From Acidovorax carolinensis (GTDB lineage Bacteria; Pseudomonadota; Gammaproteobacteria; Burkholderiales; Burkholderiaceae_C): a stretch of 64,000 bases of DNA. The DNA is taken from contig NZ_CP021361.1 of NCBI RefSeq assembly GCF_002157145.1, positions 1,116,001-1,180,000 on the forward strand, read 5' to 3'. Both the position numbers and the translations under genes were made by a program. This document shows, piece by piece, positions 34,284-43,872 of the stretch (its first letter is position 1; every line of letters begins with the position of its first letter). Under the pieces are notes generated by a model. The model searched no databases, was not told the DNA's origin, and was given only the letters and a program-made list of their open reading frames with translations.

Positions 34284-35177
34284 TTACAGCGCCAGTGTCT
34301 TGAGGTATTCGCGAAACGAGGCACCCACCTGCGGGTGCTGCAGGGCCAGCTCTACCGTGGCCTCCAGAAAGCCTTCCTTGCTGCCGCAGTCGTAGCGCTT
34401 GCCCTGGTATTGAAAGGCGTACACGGCCTCGTTTTGCAAGAGGCGGGCAATGCCGTCGGTCAGCTGGATTTCGCCGCCCACGCCGCGGGGCTGGTTTCGG
34501 ATTTCGTTGAAGATGCCGGGCGTGAGGATGTAGCGGCCGGCCACGCCCATGCGCGAGGGCGCCACATCGGCCTTGGGTTTTTCGACGATGCGCTCAATGC
34601 GGATCAGCGGCCCGCCAGCGGACTCGCCGGCCACGATGCCATAGCGGTGCACCTGGTCGAGCGGCACCTCCTGCACGGCAATCACCGACCGCCCCTGCTG
34701 GCGAAACGCCGTAGCCATCTGCGCCAGCACGGGTTCGCCGCCGGGCGGCCCCACCATCAGATCGTCGGCCAGCAGCACGGCAAAGGGCTCGTTGCCCACC
34801 AGCGGTTCGGCGCACAGCACGGCGTGGCCCAGGCCCAGCGAGCGGGGCTGGCGCACAAAGGCGCAGTCCATGTCATCGGGCTGGATGGAGCGCACCAGGT
34901 CGAGCAGCTCCTTCTTGCCGGCAGCCTCCAGCTCGGCCTCCAGCTCGTAGGCGGTGTCGAAATGGTCTTCGATGGCGCGCTTGCTGCGCCCGGTCACAAA
35001 GATCATGTGGCGGATGCCCGCGGCGTAGGCTTCTTCCACCGCGTACTGGATCAGCGGCTTGTCCACCACGGGCAGCATCTCTTTGGGCGAGGCTTTGGTG
35101 GCCGGCAGAAAGCGGGTGCCGAGGCCTGCCACAGGAAACACGGCTTTGCGAACGGGGGTGTTGTTGGGCTGGATCAT
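34284..35177 (-). CDS. galU: UTP-glucose-1-phosphate uridylyltransferase
   Basis: A 297-residue enzyme making UDP-glucose for polysaccharide and lipopolysaccharide synthesis. The nucleotide-binding signature [19 protein letters not shown] is near the N-terminus, with [13 protein letters not shown] and the LADDLMVG metal region after it. Full length and intact. It lies 35 bases after the valS gene on the same strand, so the two may be co-transcribed. Confidence 0.96.
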   Translation of the reverse strand: MIQPNNTPVRKAVFPVAGLGTRFLPATKASPKEMLPVVDKPLIQYAVEEAYAAGIRHMIFVTGRSKRAIEDHFDTAYELEAELEAAGKKELLDLVRSIQPDDMDCAFVRQPRSLGLGHAVLCAEPLVGNEPFAVLLADDLMVGPPGGEPVLAQMATAFRQQGRSVIAVQEVPLDQVHRYGIVAGESAGGPLIRIERIVEKPKADVAPSRMGVAGRYILTPGIFNEIRNQPRGVGGEIQLTDGIARLLQNEAVYAFQYQGKRYDCGSKEGFLEATVELALQHPQVGASFREYLKTLAL

Positions 35178-35212
35178 GGTGCTCAGGCAGGGTGGGTGGA
35201 TTAAGACGCGGC

Positions 35213-38119
35213 TCAGCCCAGACGGGCCAGCTGGTCGCGCAGGCGGGTGAGGGTGGAGCCAAAGTCGGCAATGCGCTTTTTCTCCTGATCGATCACGGCG
35301 GCAGGCGCTTTGGCCACGAAGGCTTCGTTGGAGAGCTTGTTGTTGGCCTTGGTGATCTCGCCGTCGATGCGGGCAATTTCCTTGGACAGGCGCACTTTTT
35401 CAGCCGCCACGTCGATCTCCATGTACAGGCACATGCGGGCATCGCCCACCACGGCCACAGGGGCGGCTTGTGCGGCGGCGGCCCAGGCGGCTTCGTCATC
35501 AAACACCTTGACCTCGCTGAGCTTGGCCAGGGCCTGCAGCACGGGTGCGACGCCGCGCATGAAGTCGGTGTCGCCCACCACGAACAAAGGCAGGCGGGTG
35601 GAGGGCGATACGTTCATCTCGCCGCGCAGGGCGCGGCAAGCGTCCACCAGGGCCTTGACGCGGCCCATGTGGGCGATGGCAGCTTCGTCGATCTTCTCGG
35701 GCTGGGCCTCGGGGTAGCGGGCCACGCTGACCGATGCACCGGGCAGGCCGGCGACGGGCGCCACCTTTTGCCACAGCTCCTCGGTGATGAACGGAATGAT
35801 GGGGTGGGCCAGGCGCAGGATTGCTTCCAGCGTGCGGATCAGCGTGCGGCGCGTGGCGCGGGCTTGCGCGGCGTTGCCGGTCTGGATCTGCACCTTGGCG
35901 ATTTCCAGGTACCAGTCACAGAACTCGTTCCAGACGAAGTCATAGACCGTGTTGGCCACGTTGTCGAGGCGGTACTCGGCAAAGCCCTTGGCCACTTCGG
36001 CCTCGACTTTTTGCAACTGCGAGCTGATCCAGCGGTCGCACTGGCTGAAATCCATATAGCCCTCGAACGCGCCGCCGGGCTGGCATTGCTCCTTGGTGTG
36101 TTCTTGCAGGCCGCAGTCCTGGCCTTCGCAGTTCATCAGCACGAAGCGGCTGGCATTCCAGAGCTTGTTGCAGAAGTTGCGGTAGCCCTCGCAGCGCTTG
36201 CTGTCGAAGTTGATGCTGCGGCCCAGCGATGCCAGCGCGGCAAAGGTGAAGCGCAGCGCGTCGGCGCCATAGGCGGGGATGCCTTCGGGGAATTCCTTTT
36301 GCGTGTTCTTGCGCACCTGGGGCGCGGTCTCGGGCTTGCGCAGGCCGGTGGTGCGCTTGTCGAGCAGGGGTTCGAGCGCAATGCCGTCGATCAGGTCCAC
36401 CGGGTCTAGCACGTTGCCCTCGCTCTTGCTCATCTTCTTGCCCTGCGCATCGCGCACCAGGCCGTGGATGTAGACATGCCTGAACGGTACGCGGCCGGTG
36501 AAGTGCGTGGTCATCATGATCATCCGGGCGACCCAGAAGAAGATGATGTCGTAGCCCGTCACCAGCACGCTGCTGGGCAGGTACAGGTTGAAGTCGTCGG
36601 TTTCGGTGGTGCCCTGCTCGGGCCAGCCCATGGTCGAGAAGGGAACCAGCGCGGACGAGTACCAGGTGTCGAGCACGTCCTCGTCGCGGCGCAGCTGCTT
36701 GCCTGGGGCCTTGGCCTGCGCCTCGGCTTCGTTGCGCGCCACGATCACGTTGCCGTCTTGGTCGTACCAGGCCGGAATCTGGTGGCCCCACCACAGCTGG
36801 CGGCTGATGCACCAGTCCTGGATGTTGTTCATCCACTGGTTGTAGGTGTTGACCCAGTTTTCGGGCACGAAGCTCACCTGGCCGCTGGCCACGGCGTCGA
36901 TGGCCTTTTGTGCGATGGATTTGCCGGTGGCATCGCCCGTACCTTCTTTTGCCTCCTTGCTCATAGCCACAAACCACTGGTCGGTCAGCATGGGCTCGAC
37001 CACCTGGCCGGTGCGGGTGCAAATCGGCACCATGAGCCTGTGCTTCTTGGTTTCGATCAACAGGCCCAGGGCTTCGAGGTCGGCCACCACGGCCTTGCGG
37101 GCCACGAAGCGGTCCATGCCTTGGTATTTGGCGGGTGCGTTTTCGTTGACGGTGGCTTGCAGCGTCAGCACGCAAATCATGGGCAGCTTGTGGCGCTGGC
37201 CCACGGCATAGTCGTTCTGGTCGTGCGCGGGCGTGACCTTGACCACGCCGGTGCCGAATTCCTTGTCCACGTAGTCGTCTGCAATCACCGGAATCTGGCG
37301 GTCGCACAGCGGCAGGTTGACCATCTGGCCGATCAGGTGCTTGTAGCGCTCATCCTCGGGGTGCACCATCACGGCCACGTCGCCCAGCATGGTTTCGGGG
37401 CGCGTGGTGGCCACCACCAGTTGGCCCGAGCCGTCGGCCAGCGGGTAGGCGATGTGCCACAGCGAGCCGTCTTTTTCTTCGTTCTCGACTTCCAGGTCGG
37501 ACACGGCGGACTGGAGCTTGGGGTCCCAGTTCACGAGGCGTTTGCCTCGGTAAATCAGGCCCTGCTGGTACAGGCGCACAAAGGTCTCGGTGACGACTTT
37601 GCTGAGCTTGTCGTCCATGGTGAAGTATTCGCGGCTCCAGTCCACGCTGTCGCCCATGCGGCGCATCTGCGTGGTGATGGTGTTGCCGCTTTTTTCTTTC
37701 CACTCCCACACCTTGGCAACGAAGTTCTTGCGCGCCTCGGGGGGCGTGGGGCCCATGTCGTGGCGGCTGACGCCTTGTTCTTGCAGCTGGCGCTCCACCA
37801 CGATTTGCGTGGCAATGCCGGCGTGGTCGGTGCCGGGCACCCAGGCGGTGTTGAACCCGCGCATGCGGTGGTAGCGCGTCAGGCTGTCCATGATCGTCTG
37901 GTTGAACGCATGGCCCATGTGCAGCGTGCCCGTCACGTTGGGTGGCGGCAACTGGATGGAGAAGGCCGGCTCGCCCGCCTTTGGCGCGCCCGTGCCCCGA
38001 AAGCCCGCCGCGCCGTAGCCGCGGCGCTCCCACTCGGGACCCCAGTGGGCTTCCAGGGCGGCGGGTTCGAAGGACTTGGAGAGGCTGTCGAGGCCGGGTT
38101 GTGCAGTGGTGTCGCTCAT
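35213..38119 (-). CDS. valS: Valyl-tRNA synthetase
   Basis: A 968-residue class I synthetase charging tRNA-Val. The HIGH-type motif appears as LHMGHAFNQ, the editing domain follows, and the KMSKS motif is in [13 protein letters not shown]. The C-terminal coiled-coil arm ([20 protein letters not shown]) is complete. A hairpin stands in its leader. It is transcribed toward galU. No frameshift is seen over its length. Confidence 0.97.
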   Translation of the reverse strand: MSDTTAQPGLDSLSKSFEPAALEAHWGPEWERRGYGAAGFRGTGAPKAGEPAFSIQLPPPNVTGTLHMGHAFNQTIMDSLTRYHRMRGFNTAWVPGTDHAGIATQIVVERQLQEQGVSRHDMGPTPPEARKNFVAKVWEWKEKSGNTITTQMRRMGDSVDWSREYFTMDDKLSKVVTETFVRLYQQGLIYRGKRLVNWDPKLQSAVSDLEVENEEKDGSLWHIAYPLADGSGQLVVATTRPETMLGDVAVMVHPEDERYKHLIGQMVNLPLCDRQIPVIADDYVDKEFGTGVVKVTPAHDQNDYAVGQRHKLPMICVLTLQATVNENAPAKYQGMDRFVARKAVVADLEALGLLIETKKHRLMVPICTRTGQVVEPMLTDQWFVAMSKEAKEGTGDATGKSIAQKAIDAVASGQVSFVPENWVNTYNQWMNNIQDWCISRQLWWGHQIPAWYDQDGNVIVARNEAEAQAKAPGKQLRRDEDVLDTWYSSALVPFSTMGWPEQGTTETDDFNLYLPSSVLVTGYDIIFFWVARMIMMTTHFTGRVPFRHVYIHGLVRDAQGKKMSKSEGNVLDPVDLIDGIALEPLLDKRTTGLRKPETAPQVRKNTQKEFPEGIPAYGADALRFTFAALASLGRSINFDSKRCEGYRNFCNKLWNASRFVLMNCEGQDCGLQEHTKEQCQPGGAFEGYMDFSQCDRWISSQLQKVEAEVAKGFAEYRLDNVANTVYDFVWNEFCDWYLEIAKVQIQTGNAAQARATRRTLIRTLEAILRLAHPIIPFITEELWQKVAPVAGLPGASVSVARYPEAQPEKIDEAAIAHMGRVKALVDACRALRGEMNVSPSTRLPLFVVGDTDFMRGVAPVLQALAKLSEVKVFDDEAAWAAAAQAAPVAVVGDARMCLYMEIDVAAEKVRLSKEIARIDGEITKANNKLSNEAFVAKAPAAVIDQEKKRIADFGSTLTRLRDQLARLG

Positions 38120-38137
38120 GGCGGGATCGCAAATGAA

Positions 38138-38180
38138 AACGGCATCCCCAAAGAACGTTTTTACGATCCAAGGATGCCGT
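38138..38180 (-). promoter_or_regulatory. Inverted repeat in the valS leader
   Basis: ACGGCATCC and GGATGCCGT lie 23 bases apart just before the valS start. They can pair into a 9-base stem in the leader RNA. It could influence expression, but no T-run follows and no mechanism is shown. Confidence 0.35.
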
Positions 38181-38260
38181 CAGGTTGACTGGGGGCGGGA
38201 TGCAATGATTTTACCGGCCTGCCCGCACAGACCGGCAGCGCCGCGCCATTTTGGGTGTTT

Positions 38261-38304
38261 TTGGCCGCTGGCGCTTGATTGGAAAGCGCCAGCAGCTATT
38301 AAAT
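38261..38304 (+). repeat. Palindromic intergenic repeat, copy C
   Basis: TTGGCCGCTGGCGCTTGATT…AAGCGCCAGCAGCTAT then TAAATA, the cleanest copy of the seven. It lies between the valS leader and the 3' end of the dehydrogenase gene. Confidence 0.8.
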
Positions 38305-38372
38305 ACGGAGTGTCCAAGTCGTCTGCGGCGCGCTCATGGCACCACTGTGCCTGGCGCGCCGCAGGTGCCTGA

Positions 38373-39161
38373 TCAAAGAATGCTCTCGACAATCCCGCCT
38401 TCCACGCGCAGAGCCGCGCCGGTGGTGGCGCTGGCCTGGGGCGAGGCGGCATAGACACACAGGTTGGCCACTTCTTCGGGGGTGGCAAAGCGGCCAATCA
38501 GGCTGGACGGGCGGTTTTCGCGGAAGAAGCGCACTTCCATCTCGGCCACCGTAATGCCTTGCTCCCGCGCCAGGTTGGCCATGAATCCCACCACGCCTTC
38601 GGTGCGCGTGGGGCCGGGCAGGATGGTGTTGACCGTGACGCCGCTGCCCGCCAGCACCTTGGCCAGCCCGCGCGACAGGCCCTGCACGGCCGACTTGCTC
38701 ACGCCGTAGTGCACCATGTCGGCCGGGATGTTGACGGCCGATTCGCTGGAGATGAACTGGATGCGGCCCCAGCCGCGTGCCTTCATGCCCTGCGCATAGT
38801 GGCGCGACAGGCGCAGGCCGCTCATCACATTGGTCTGGAAAAAGTTTTCCCAGTCGGCATCGCTGATGGCAAAAAAGTCCTGCGTGCCGTAGATGCCCAG
38901 GTTGTTGACCAGGATGTCGGTGTCTGGCAGCGCCGCGATCAGGGCCTGGCAGCCGGCTGCCGTGGCCAGATCGGCGGCAATGCCCTGGGCTTGCAGGCCG
39001 TCGGCCTGCAAGGCCGCCACGGCGGCGTTCAGGCGCCCGGCATCGCGGGCGCTCAGGGTCACGCGGGCACCGGCCTGGGCCAGTCCGCGCGCAATGGCCA
39101 GGCCAATGCCAGCGCTGGCGCCGGTGATGAGGGCGGTTTTTCCGGAGAGATCAATGTGCAT
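38373..39161 (-). CDS. Short-chain dehydrogenase/reductase
   Basis: A 262-residue classical SDR. It has the NAD(P)-binding GASAGIGLA, the LVNNLGIYG strand, the catalytic Ser in FISSESAVN, and Tyr-Lys in VHYGVSKSAVQG. The substrate is unknown. The start is taken at MHIDLSGKTALITG with GAGG in front; an earlier in-frame start is rejected. It is isolated between convergent or divergent neighbours, which gives no pathway hint. Similar proteins are often labelled 3-oxoacyl-ACP reductase without proof. Confidence 0.88.
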   Translation of the reverse strand: MHIDLSGKTALITGASAGIGLAIARGLAQAGARVTLSARDAGRLNAAVAALQADGLQAQGIAADLATAAGCQALIAALPDTDILVNNLGIYGTQDFFAISDADWENFFQTNVMSGLRLSRHYAQGMKARGWGRIQFISSESAVNIPADMVHYGVSKSAVQGLSRGLAKVLAGSGVTVNTILPGPTRTEGVVGFMANLAREQGITVAEMEVRFFRENRPSSLIGRFATPEEVANLCVYAASPQASATTGAALRVEGGIVESIL

Positions 39162-39182
39162 GAGAGTGCCTCGAAAGTGAAG

Positions 39183-39217
39183 AAAAAAGGCGCCCGCCCC
39201 GGCGGGGTAGGGCGCCT
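39183..39217 (-). terminator. Rho-independent terminator after yceI
   Basis: AGGCGCCC…GGGCGCCT stem with an inner CCCC/GGGG pair, followed on the minus strand by six Ts. It ends the leftward yceI transcript. Confidence 0.75.
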
Positions 39218-39242
39218 GCATCAGCCCCACAGGGGGCCGGGC

Positions 39243-39818
39243 TTATTGCTTGACGGCTTCGATCTGCAGCACAAGGCGCACGTTCTTGGGGAAGCCCCAG
39301 TCGATGCCGTAGTTCACGCCAAAAGCCGTGCGGTCGATGGTAGTTTCAAAGTCGCCACCGCACACTTCGCGCTTGAGCATGGGGTTGTCGTAGCAGGCAA
39401 ACTGGTTGGCCTTGAGCGTGACCGGCTGGGTCTTGCCCAGCAGCGTCAGCTTGCCGTCCACGGCAGTGACCTTGTCGCCGTTGAAATGGAACTTGTCCGA
39501 GACAAACTTGGCCGTGGGGTGCTTGGCGGCGTCCAGCAGTTCGGCGCTTTGCAGGTGCTTGTCAAAGGCTGCGGTGCCGGTGTTGACCGAAGCGACGTCG
39601 AACGCGATCTCGACCTTGCCGCTCTTGCCCGCCTTGTCGAACTGCACGGTGCCTTCCTTCTTGTCAAAGCGGCCACGGTTCACGGCAGCGCCAAAGTGGC
39701 CGATCTCGAAGGTGGCAAAGGTGTGCGTGGGGTCAATGGCGTAGTTGGCGGGTGCTGCGTGGGCGGCAGTGGCCAGAACGGCAGTGGCAGCGAGGGCGAA
39801 AAGGGATTTGCGCATCAA
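39243..39818 (-). CDS. YceI-family periplasmic protein
   Basis: A 191-residue protein with a signal peptide (MRKSLFALAATAVLATAAHA) and a YceI lipocalin-like domain (NYAIDPTHTFATFEIGHFGA, then GRFDKKEGTVQFD). The family binds polyisoprenoid chains in the periplasm. Two paralogues and a cytochrome b561 gene lie in a row, a common arrangement linked to quinone or polyisoprenoid handling. Exact role unproven. A terminator follows. Confidence 0.92.
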   Translation of the reverse strand: MMRKSLFALAATAVLATAAHAAPANYAIDPTHTFATFEIGHFGAAVNRGRFDKKEGTVQFDKAGKSGKVEIAFDVASVNTGTAAFDKHLQSAELLDAAKHPTAKFVSDKFHFNGDKVTAVDGKLTLLGKTQPVTLKANQFACYDNPMLKREVCGGDFETTIDRTAFGVNYGIDWGFPKNVRLVLQIEAVKQ

Positions 39819-39869
39819 AAAACTCCTGGATGAAAAGGACGGAAAAAAGGGGGGGAAGGAAAAAATCGG

Positions 39870-40445
39870 TCAGAGCTTGCCGACGCCGCTGAGTGCCAGC
39901 TTGAACTTCACCTGCACATCGTCGGCCACCATGGAGGTGTCGGCCCACTCGTTCTCGCCGATTTTGAATGCCAGGCGTTTGAGCGGCAGCGAGCCGGTGG
40001 CGATGGTGGTGGCGCCGTTTTGCACCAGTGTTACAGGCACGATCACATCGCGGGCCACGCCCTTGATGCTGAGCTTGCCGGCCACTTCAAACTTGCCTGC
40101 GCCCAGGGCCTTGATGGCGCTGGACTGGAAGGTGGCCTGCGGGAACTGGGGCACGTTGAACCAGGTTGGCTTGGGCAGTTCGGCGTCGGTTTCGCGCGAG
40201 CCCAGGGTGGCGCTGCCGGTGTCCACCGTGAAGGCGATCTTGCTCGTGGCCAGCTTGGCGGGGTCAAAGCTGACCTGCGCATCGAACTTCTTGAAATGGC
40301 CTTCCAGGGGTACGCCCATCTGGCGTGCGGTGAATTGCACCGCGCTCTGGGCGGGCACCAGTTTTTGCTGTGCCAGCGCCGGCTGGGCCGCCAGCAAGGC
40401 GGCGCTGCCCAAGGCCAGGGCTGAGAAGAAAGAAGCAATCTGCAT
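39870..40445 (-). CDS. YceI-family periplasmic protein, second copy
   Basis: A 191-residue paralogue with signal peptide (IASFFSALALGSAALLAAQP) and YceI domain (QKLVPAQSAVQFTARQMGV, EGHFKKFDAQVSFD). Start chosen with AGGAG in front. It lies between the cytochrome b561 gene and the other yceI. It shares only modest similarity with its neighbour, so the duplication is old. Confidence 0.92.
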   Translation of the reverse strand: MQIASFFSALALGSAALLAAQPALAQQKLVPAQSAVQFTARQMGVPLEGHFKKFDAQVSFDPAKLATSKIAFTVDTGSATLGSRETDAELPKPTWFNVPQFPQATFQSSAIKALGAGKFEVAGKLSIKGVARDVIVPVTLVQNGATTIATGSLPLKRLAFKIGENEWADTSMVADDVQVKFKLALSGVGKL

Positions 40446-40485
40446 GGACGAACTCCTGAAAATTGGGGCAATGGCGGGGGGGAAA

Positions 40486-41061
40486 TCAATGGCGGCCTGG
40501 CAACATGCGCAGCAGCAGTCCGTCACGGTCAACGAAGTGGTGCTTCACTGCGGCTGCCACATGCACCAGCACGAGAGCGGCCATGGCGAACGCGCTGAGC
40601 TTGTGCAGTGGTTTCAGGGCGTCGGCCAGTTCCGGGCTGGCAGCAACGAAGTCGGGCAATTGCCATAGTCCGAAAAACACGATGGGAAAGCCCGCCGCCG
40701 AGCTGTAGGCCCAGCCCAGCAGCGGCACGGCGAAAAACAGCAGGTACAGCAGATGGTGTGCGCCGTGGTGCGCCAGTTGCTGCCACCGTGGCATGGCTTT
40801 TTTCACCTGTGCCGGCAACTGCGGCGGCCGGTGCGCCAGCCGCCAGACCAGGCGCAGCAACGAAAGTGCAAGGATGCTGACGCCTGCCCACTTGTGCCAG
40901 TTGTAGAGCTTCAGCCGCTGGGGTGAGAACGGCAGGTCGGCCATGTACAGGCCGACACCAAACAGGGTGACCAGCGCCATGCCCAGCAGCCAGTGCAGCA
41001 GCATGGCGGTGCGGGTGTAGCGCGGGGCGGTCTGGGCCTGGCTTTGATGGGAATGGGGCAT
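40486..41061 (-). CDS. Cytochrome b561
   Basis: A 191-residue membrane cytochrome with four helices and conserved haem-ligand histidines: RTAMLLHWLLGMALV in helix 1, LYNWHKWAGVSIL in helix 2, LAHHGAHHLLYLLF in helix 3 and ALVLVHVAAAVKHHF in helix 4. It transfers electrons in the inner membrane, probably from quinol. The ATG of MPHSHQ is used; a TTG 18 codons upstream is an alternative. It is the first gene of a probable unit with the two yceI genes. Confidence 0.9.
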   Translation of the reverse strand: MPHSHQSQAQTAPRYTRTAMLLHWLLGMALVTLFGVGLYMADLPFSPQRLKLYNWHKWAGVSILALSLLRLVWRLAHRPPQLPAQVKKAMPRWQQLAHHGAHHLLYLLFFAVPLLGWAYSSAAGFPIVFFGLWQLPDFVAASPELADALKPLHKLSAFAMAALVLVHVAAAVKHHFVDRDGLLLRMLPGRH

Positions 41062-41317
41062 TTCGGTGAAGGCGGTGAAAGCGGCCTGGGTTGCCAAGTT
41101 GCGGGTTGTGCGCAAGCGGGGCCTTCAGGTGCCGTGAATCGAAGAACCAAGTTTAAGAAGCCACAGCACTTGCGGGCTTCAGGGGAATTGACGGCTCAGT
41201 TCAAAATAACTGAATTGAGCGAGTGGCTACGCTCAAAGTTCCCCAACGCTCTGCACACGCGAGCCACGAGGGATAAGGCCGACAACCACGGTGTCGGCCC
41301 TTGGCGTCAGCGCTGCG
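41062..41317. other. Gap between cytochrome b561 and hemY
   Basis: About 250 bases. It holds the promoter region of the cytochrome unit and, near 41279, an inverted repeat (GGCCGACA…TGTCGGCC) that may end hemY transcription although no T-run follows. No gene is seen. Confidence 0.4.
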
Positions 41318-42595
41318 TCAATGCGCGAGCGCGGCCTTTTTCCAGGCTGCTGTTGCGGCCTCGCCGTCATTGCGCTGCTCTGCCAGTTCGGCAAGATGGC
41401 GCCAGGCGCTGGCGCGCAGGCTGGCATCGGGCAGATGCGTGGTGGCCTGGGTCAGCAATTGCTGCGATTTGCCCCACAGCTCGCGTTTCAGGCAGGCTAC
41501 GCCCGCCAGATATTGCAGGCGGGCGTCGCGCGGATTGGCCAGTTGCGCGGATTCGAGGCGGGCCAGCCAGGTGGCGTCCAGGGTGTCCATGCCTGATTCG
41601 AGGGTGCGAACCAGCTTGAGTGCCTGGTAGTCGGGCAGGGCGTCGGGCAGCGTCACCATGCGTTCCCACGCCGGCAGCAGCCAGGCCCTCACCTGTGTGG
41701 ATTCGCCCCCCAAGGCTGCCAGCCGCTGGGCGGCGTGGATGGACAGCTCCGGCATGGTGCGCTCGGATTGCTCCAGTTGCAGCCAGATCTGCTGCAGCTG
41801 GGCCGTGTCGTGTGCGCTGCTGATGAGCTCGGTGGCCAGGCCACGTACGATGCTTTGGGCAGCGTCCGCCGAGAAGGCATGGTGCTTGCCGAGCAGGCGC
41901 GCGGTGTCCAGCGCGTCGTTTGTCTGCCGTGCCAGGCGGCTGGCCTTGAGCTTGATGCGCAGCGCCAGCGTGCGCCGGGCGGCGCCCTGCGGCAGGGCGG
42001 CAAGCCGCTCAAGCGCTGTGCCGGCATCGCGGTCGTCCAGGTGCCATCGCGCAGCACGCATCTGCACGCCTTCGCGCAGCTCTTGCTCCTGGGCGGTGCC
42101 GCCTGCCGGGGCCTGGTCCAGGGCCTGCTGCAAATGGCGGTCGCGCGTGGGGCGGTCCTGCAGCGCATGGGAGCTCTCGGCGGCCACCATGTGTGCCAGC
42201 GCCCTCAGGTGGTGGCCGTGAGGCACTTTTTCGCTGGCGGATGTGAGCGCTTCTTCCTGGGTCAACGCGGCCAGGGCCGCCTTGCGCGAGCGGATGAAGC
42301 GACCGGCAAGCATGTGCGTCAAAGCATCGAGCATGGCGCCGTGCATGGCGCGTTCTTTCTGCTGCACGCGCCACCGGCGGGCCTGGTGGGGCAATTCGAG
42401 CATGGCGGCCAGCGCACGCAGCGCCATGTACACCGTAACAAAGCCGCCCACCAGCAGCAAAACGACCATGTTCAGGGACAGGTCGATTCGATAAGGGGGC
42501 CAGTACAGCGTGACAGTGCCCTGGTTGTTGCCCGCAAACAGGGCCGCAGCCACGGCCACGCCAAACAACGCCAGAAGCCAGAGTGCAGCGCGCAT
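41318..42595 (-). CDS. hemY: HemY-like membrane protein of the heme operon
   Basis: A 425-residue inner-membrane protein with two N-terminal helices (RAALWLLALFGVAVAAALFA and MVVLLLVGGFVTVYMALRAL), then a HemY N-terminal domain and TPR-like helices to the C-terminus. It is the last gene of the hemC-hemD-hemX-hemY order typical of proteobacteria. Its molecular role is unclear; it is not the oxygen-dependent protoporphyrinogen oxidase also named HemY. The start is at MRAALWLL after discarding a longer frame. Confidence 0.9.
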   Translation of the reverse strand: MRAALWLLALFGVAVAAALFAGNNQGTVTLYWPPYRIDLSLNMVVLLLVGGFVTVYMALRALAAMLELPHQARRWRVQQKERAMHGAMLDALTHMLAGRFIRSRKAALAALTQEEALTSASEKVPHGHHLRALAHMVAAESSHALQDRPTRDRHLQQALDQAPAGGTAQEQELREGVQMRAARWHLDDRDAGTALERLAALPQGAARRTLALRIKLKASRLARQTNDALDTARLLGKHHAFSADAAQSIVRGLATELISSAHDTAQLQQIWLQLEQSERTMPELSIHAAQRLAALGGESTQVRAWLLPAWERMVTLPDALPDYQALKLVRTLESGMDTLDATWLARLESAQLANPRDARLQYLAGVACLKRELWGKSQQLLTQATTHLPDASLRASAWRHLAELAEQRNDGEAATAAWKKAALAH

Positions 42596-42661
42596 ATCAG
42601 TTATCCAATGCTTCTTCGCGTGCACCCGCAGCCGGCGAAACTGGCGCAGCACAGGCCAGGG

Positions 42662-42738
42662 ACGCCGCGCAAGGGCCGCCCTGCAGTGAGGGCGTCGTCT
42701 CCCTTTGGGGGAAGGCGCGAAGCGACTCAGGGGGAGTC
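42662..42738. repeat. GC-rich structured spacer between hemX and hemY
   Basis: Contains GAGGGCGTCGTCTCCC, a CCCTTTGGGGG run and GGCGCGAAGCGACTC, which can form nested hairpins. The style is that of short intergenic repeats in this bacterial family, but only one copy is in the window, so this is a guess. Confidence 0.3.
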
Positions 42739-42739
42739 A

Positions 42740-43872
42740 TCATCTTCCCGCAGCGGCCGTGGCCAGTGCGGAGAGGGTTTCATCCAGACGGGGCAGCTCG
42801 GCGGCCTTCATGCTGGCCTGGGCGGTTTGCAGCACGGCGGCTGCCGCCTGGGTGCGGCGCGAGGACGGGTCGAAATACTTGTTGAGCGCCGCCGCGGCAG
42901 CCGCCAGGTCGGCGCGGGCCGATTCAAACTGGCGCGCCAGCACGCCCAGGCGGGCGTTGAGCAACTTGAGTTTGAGGTTTTCGCGCAGGAAGAAGGTTTG
43001 CTCGGGGCCAGCAAAATGGCCTCGGGCTGGTCGATGCGGCTCACACGCACCAGGTTGCGGGCCTCGTCGCGCACCACTTCCCAGCTGCGCTGCAGCGTGG
43101 TTTGCCACCAGGCCTGGCCTGCCTGCGCGGTTGCACCCGATGCGCCCTGTGCACCGGGCCCAGGGGTGGCGGCTGCCAGCCGGCGTGTTGCGGCCGCCTG
43201 CGCCACGGCGTTCTGCACGGGCAGCTCGTCCACCTGGCGCACCAGGTCATCAAGACGGGCCAGCAGGCCGGCGGTGTCGGTCACGGTGGCACGGGTGAGG
43301 CGGTCCAGGTCGCGGCCGATGGCACGTTGCACGGGGGCCAGGCGGGGCTGTGCGGCGCGCTCGATGCGCTGGTTGGCGCTTTTGAGGGCGGCCACCAGGG
43401 GTTCAAGGCTTCCGGTGAGCTGGGTCTGCTGTTGCGCCAGGCGGATGGCCGATTCGATATCGACCACCAGGTTTTCGTCGCGCGAGCGCGACAGGCTTTG
43501 CATGAGTTCTTCGAGCTGGCTGCGCTGCAGCGCCACTTCGCCCACTCGTGCTTCTGTGACCGACAGGCGCGCGGCGGTGTCGCGCACCAGTTCTTCCGCC
43601 TGGCGCGCCACGGTACGCGCCTCGATGGCCTGTGCACCCGCATCGGCCGACTGGCGCGCGAGCTGCTCCTGGATGGTGTTCAGCTTTTGCCACAACAGCC
43701 CGCTGCTGATCAGCGCGGCAAGGGCCACCGCGCCCAGCAGGTAGGTGCCGGTGTGCCGCGGCGTCGCGGTGTGGGCCATGCCTGCCGCCGAGCCTGCGCC
43801 GGGCGCGGCAGCGGTCACCGGTGTGCCTGGGGCGGCTGTGACGGACGGGTCGGTATGGGGCTCGGGGCTCAT
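42740..43872 (-). pseudogene. hemX: HemX (uroporphyrinogen-III C-methyltransferase-like), frameshifted
   Basis: A membrane-anchored coiled-coil protein. It has one helix (TYLLGAVALAALISSGLLW), a long coiled coil, and a C-terminal domain. The frame is broken near residue 289: the sequence reads …PEAILLAP and then must shift to continue EQTFFLRENLKLKLLNARLG in the next frame. A run of four Cs (on the coding strand) where five are needed explains it. The start overlaps the hemD stop (ATGA). The gene may be intact if the missing base is a sequencing error. Confidence 0.8.

Noticed and set aside
36464..38188. Long open frame opposite valS
   Set aside because: It mirrors the GC-rich codon pattern of valS, has no recognisable domain (runs of His, Val and Gly), and valS is intact on the other strand.
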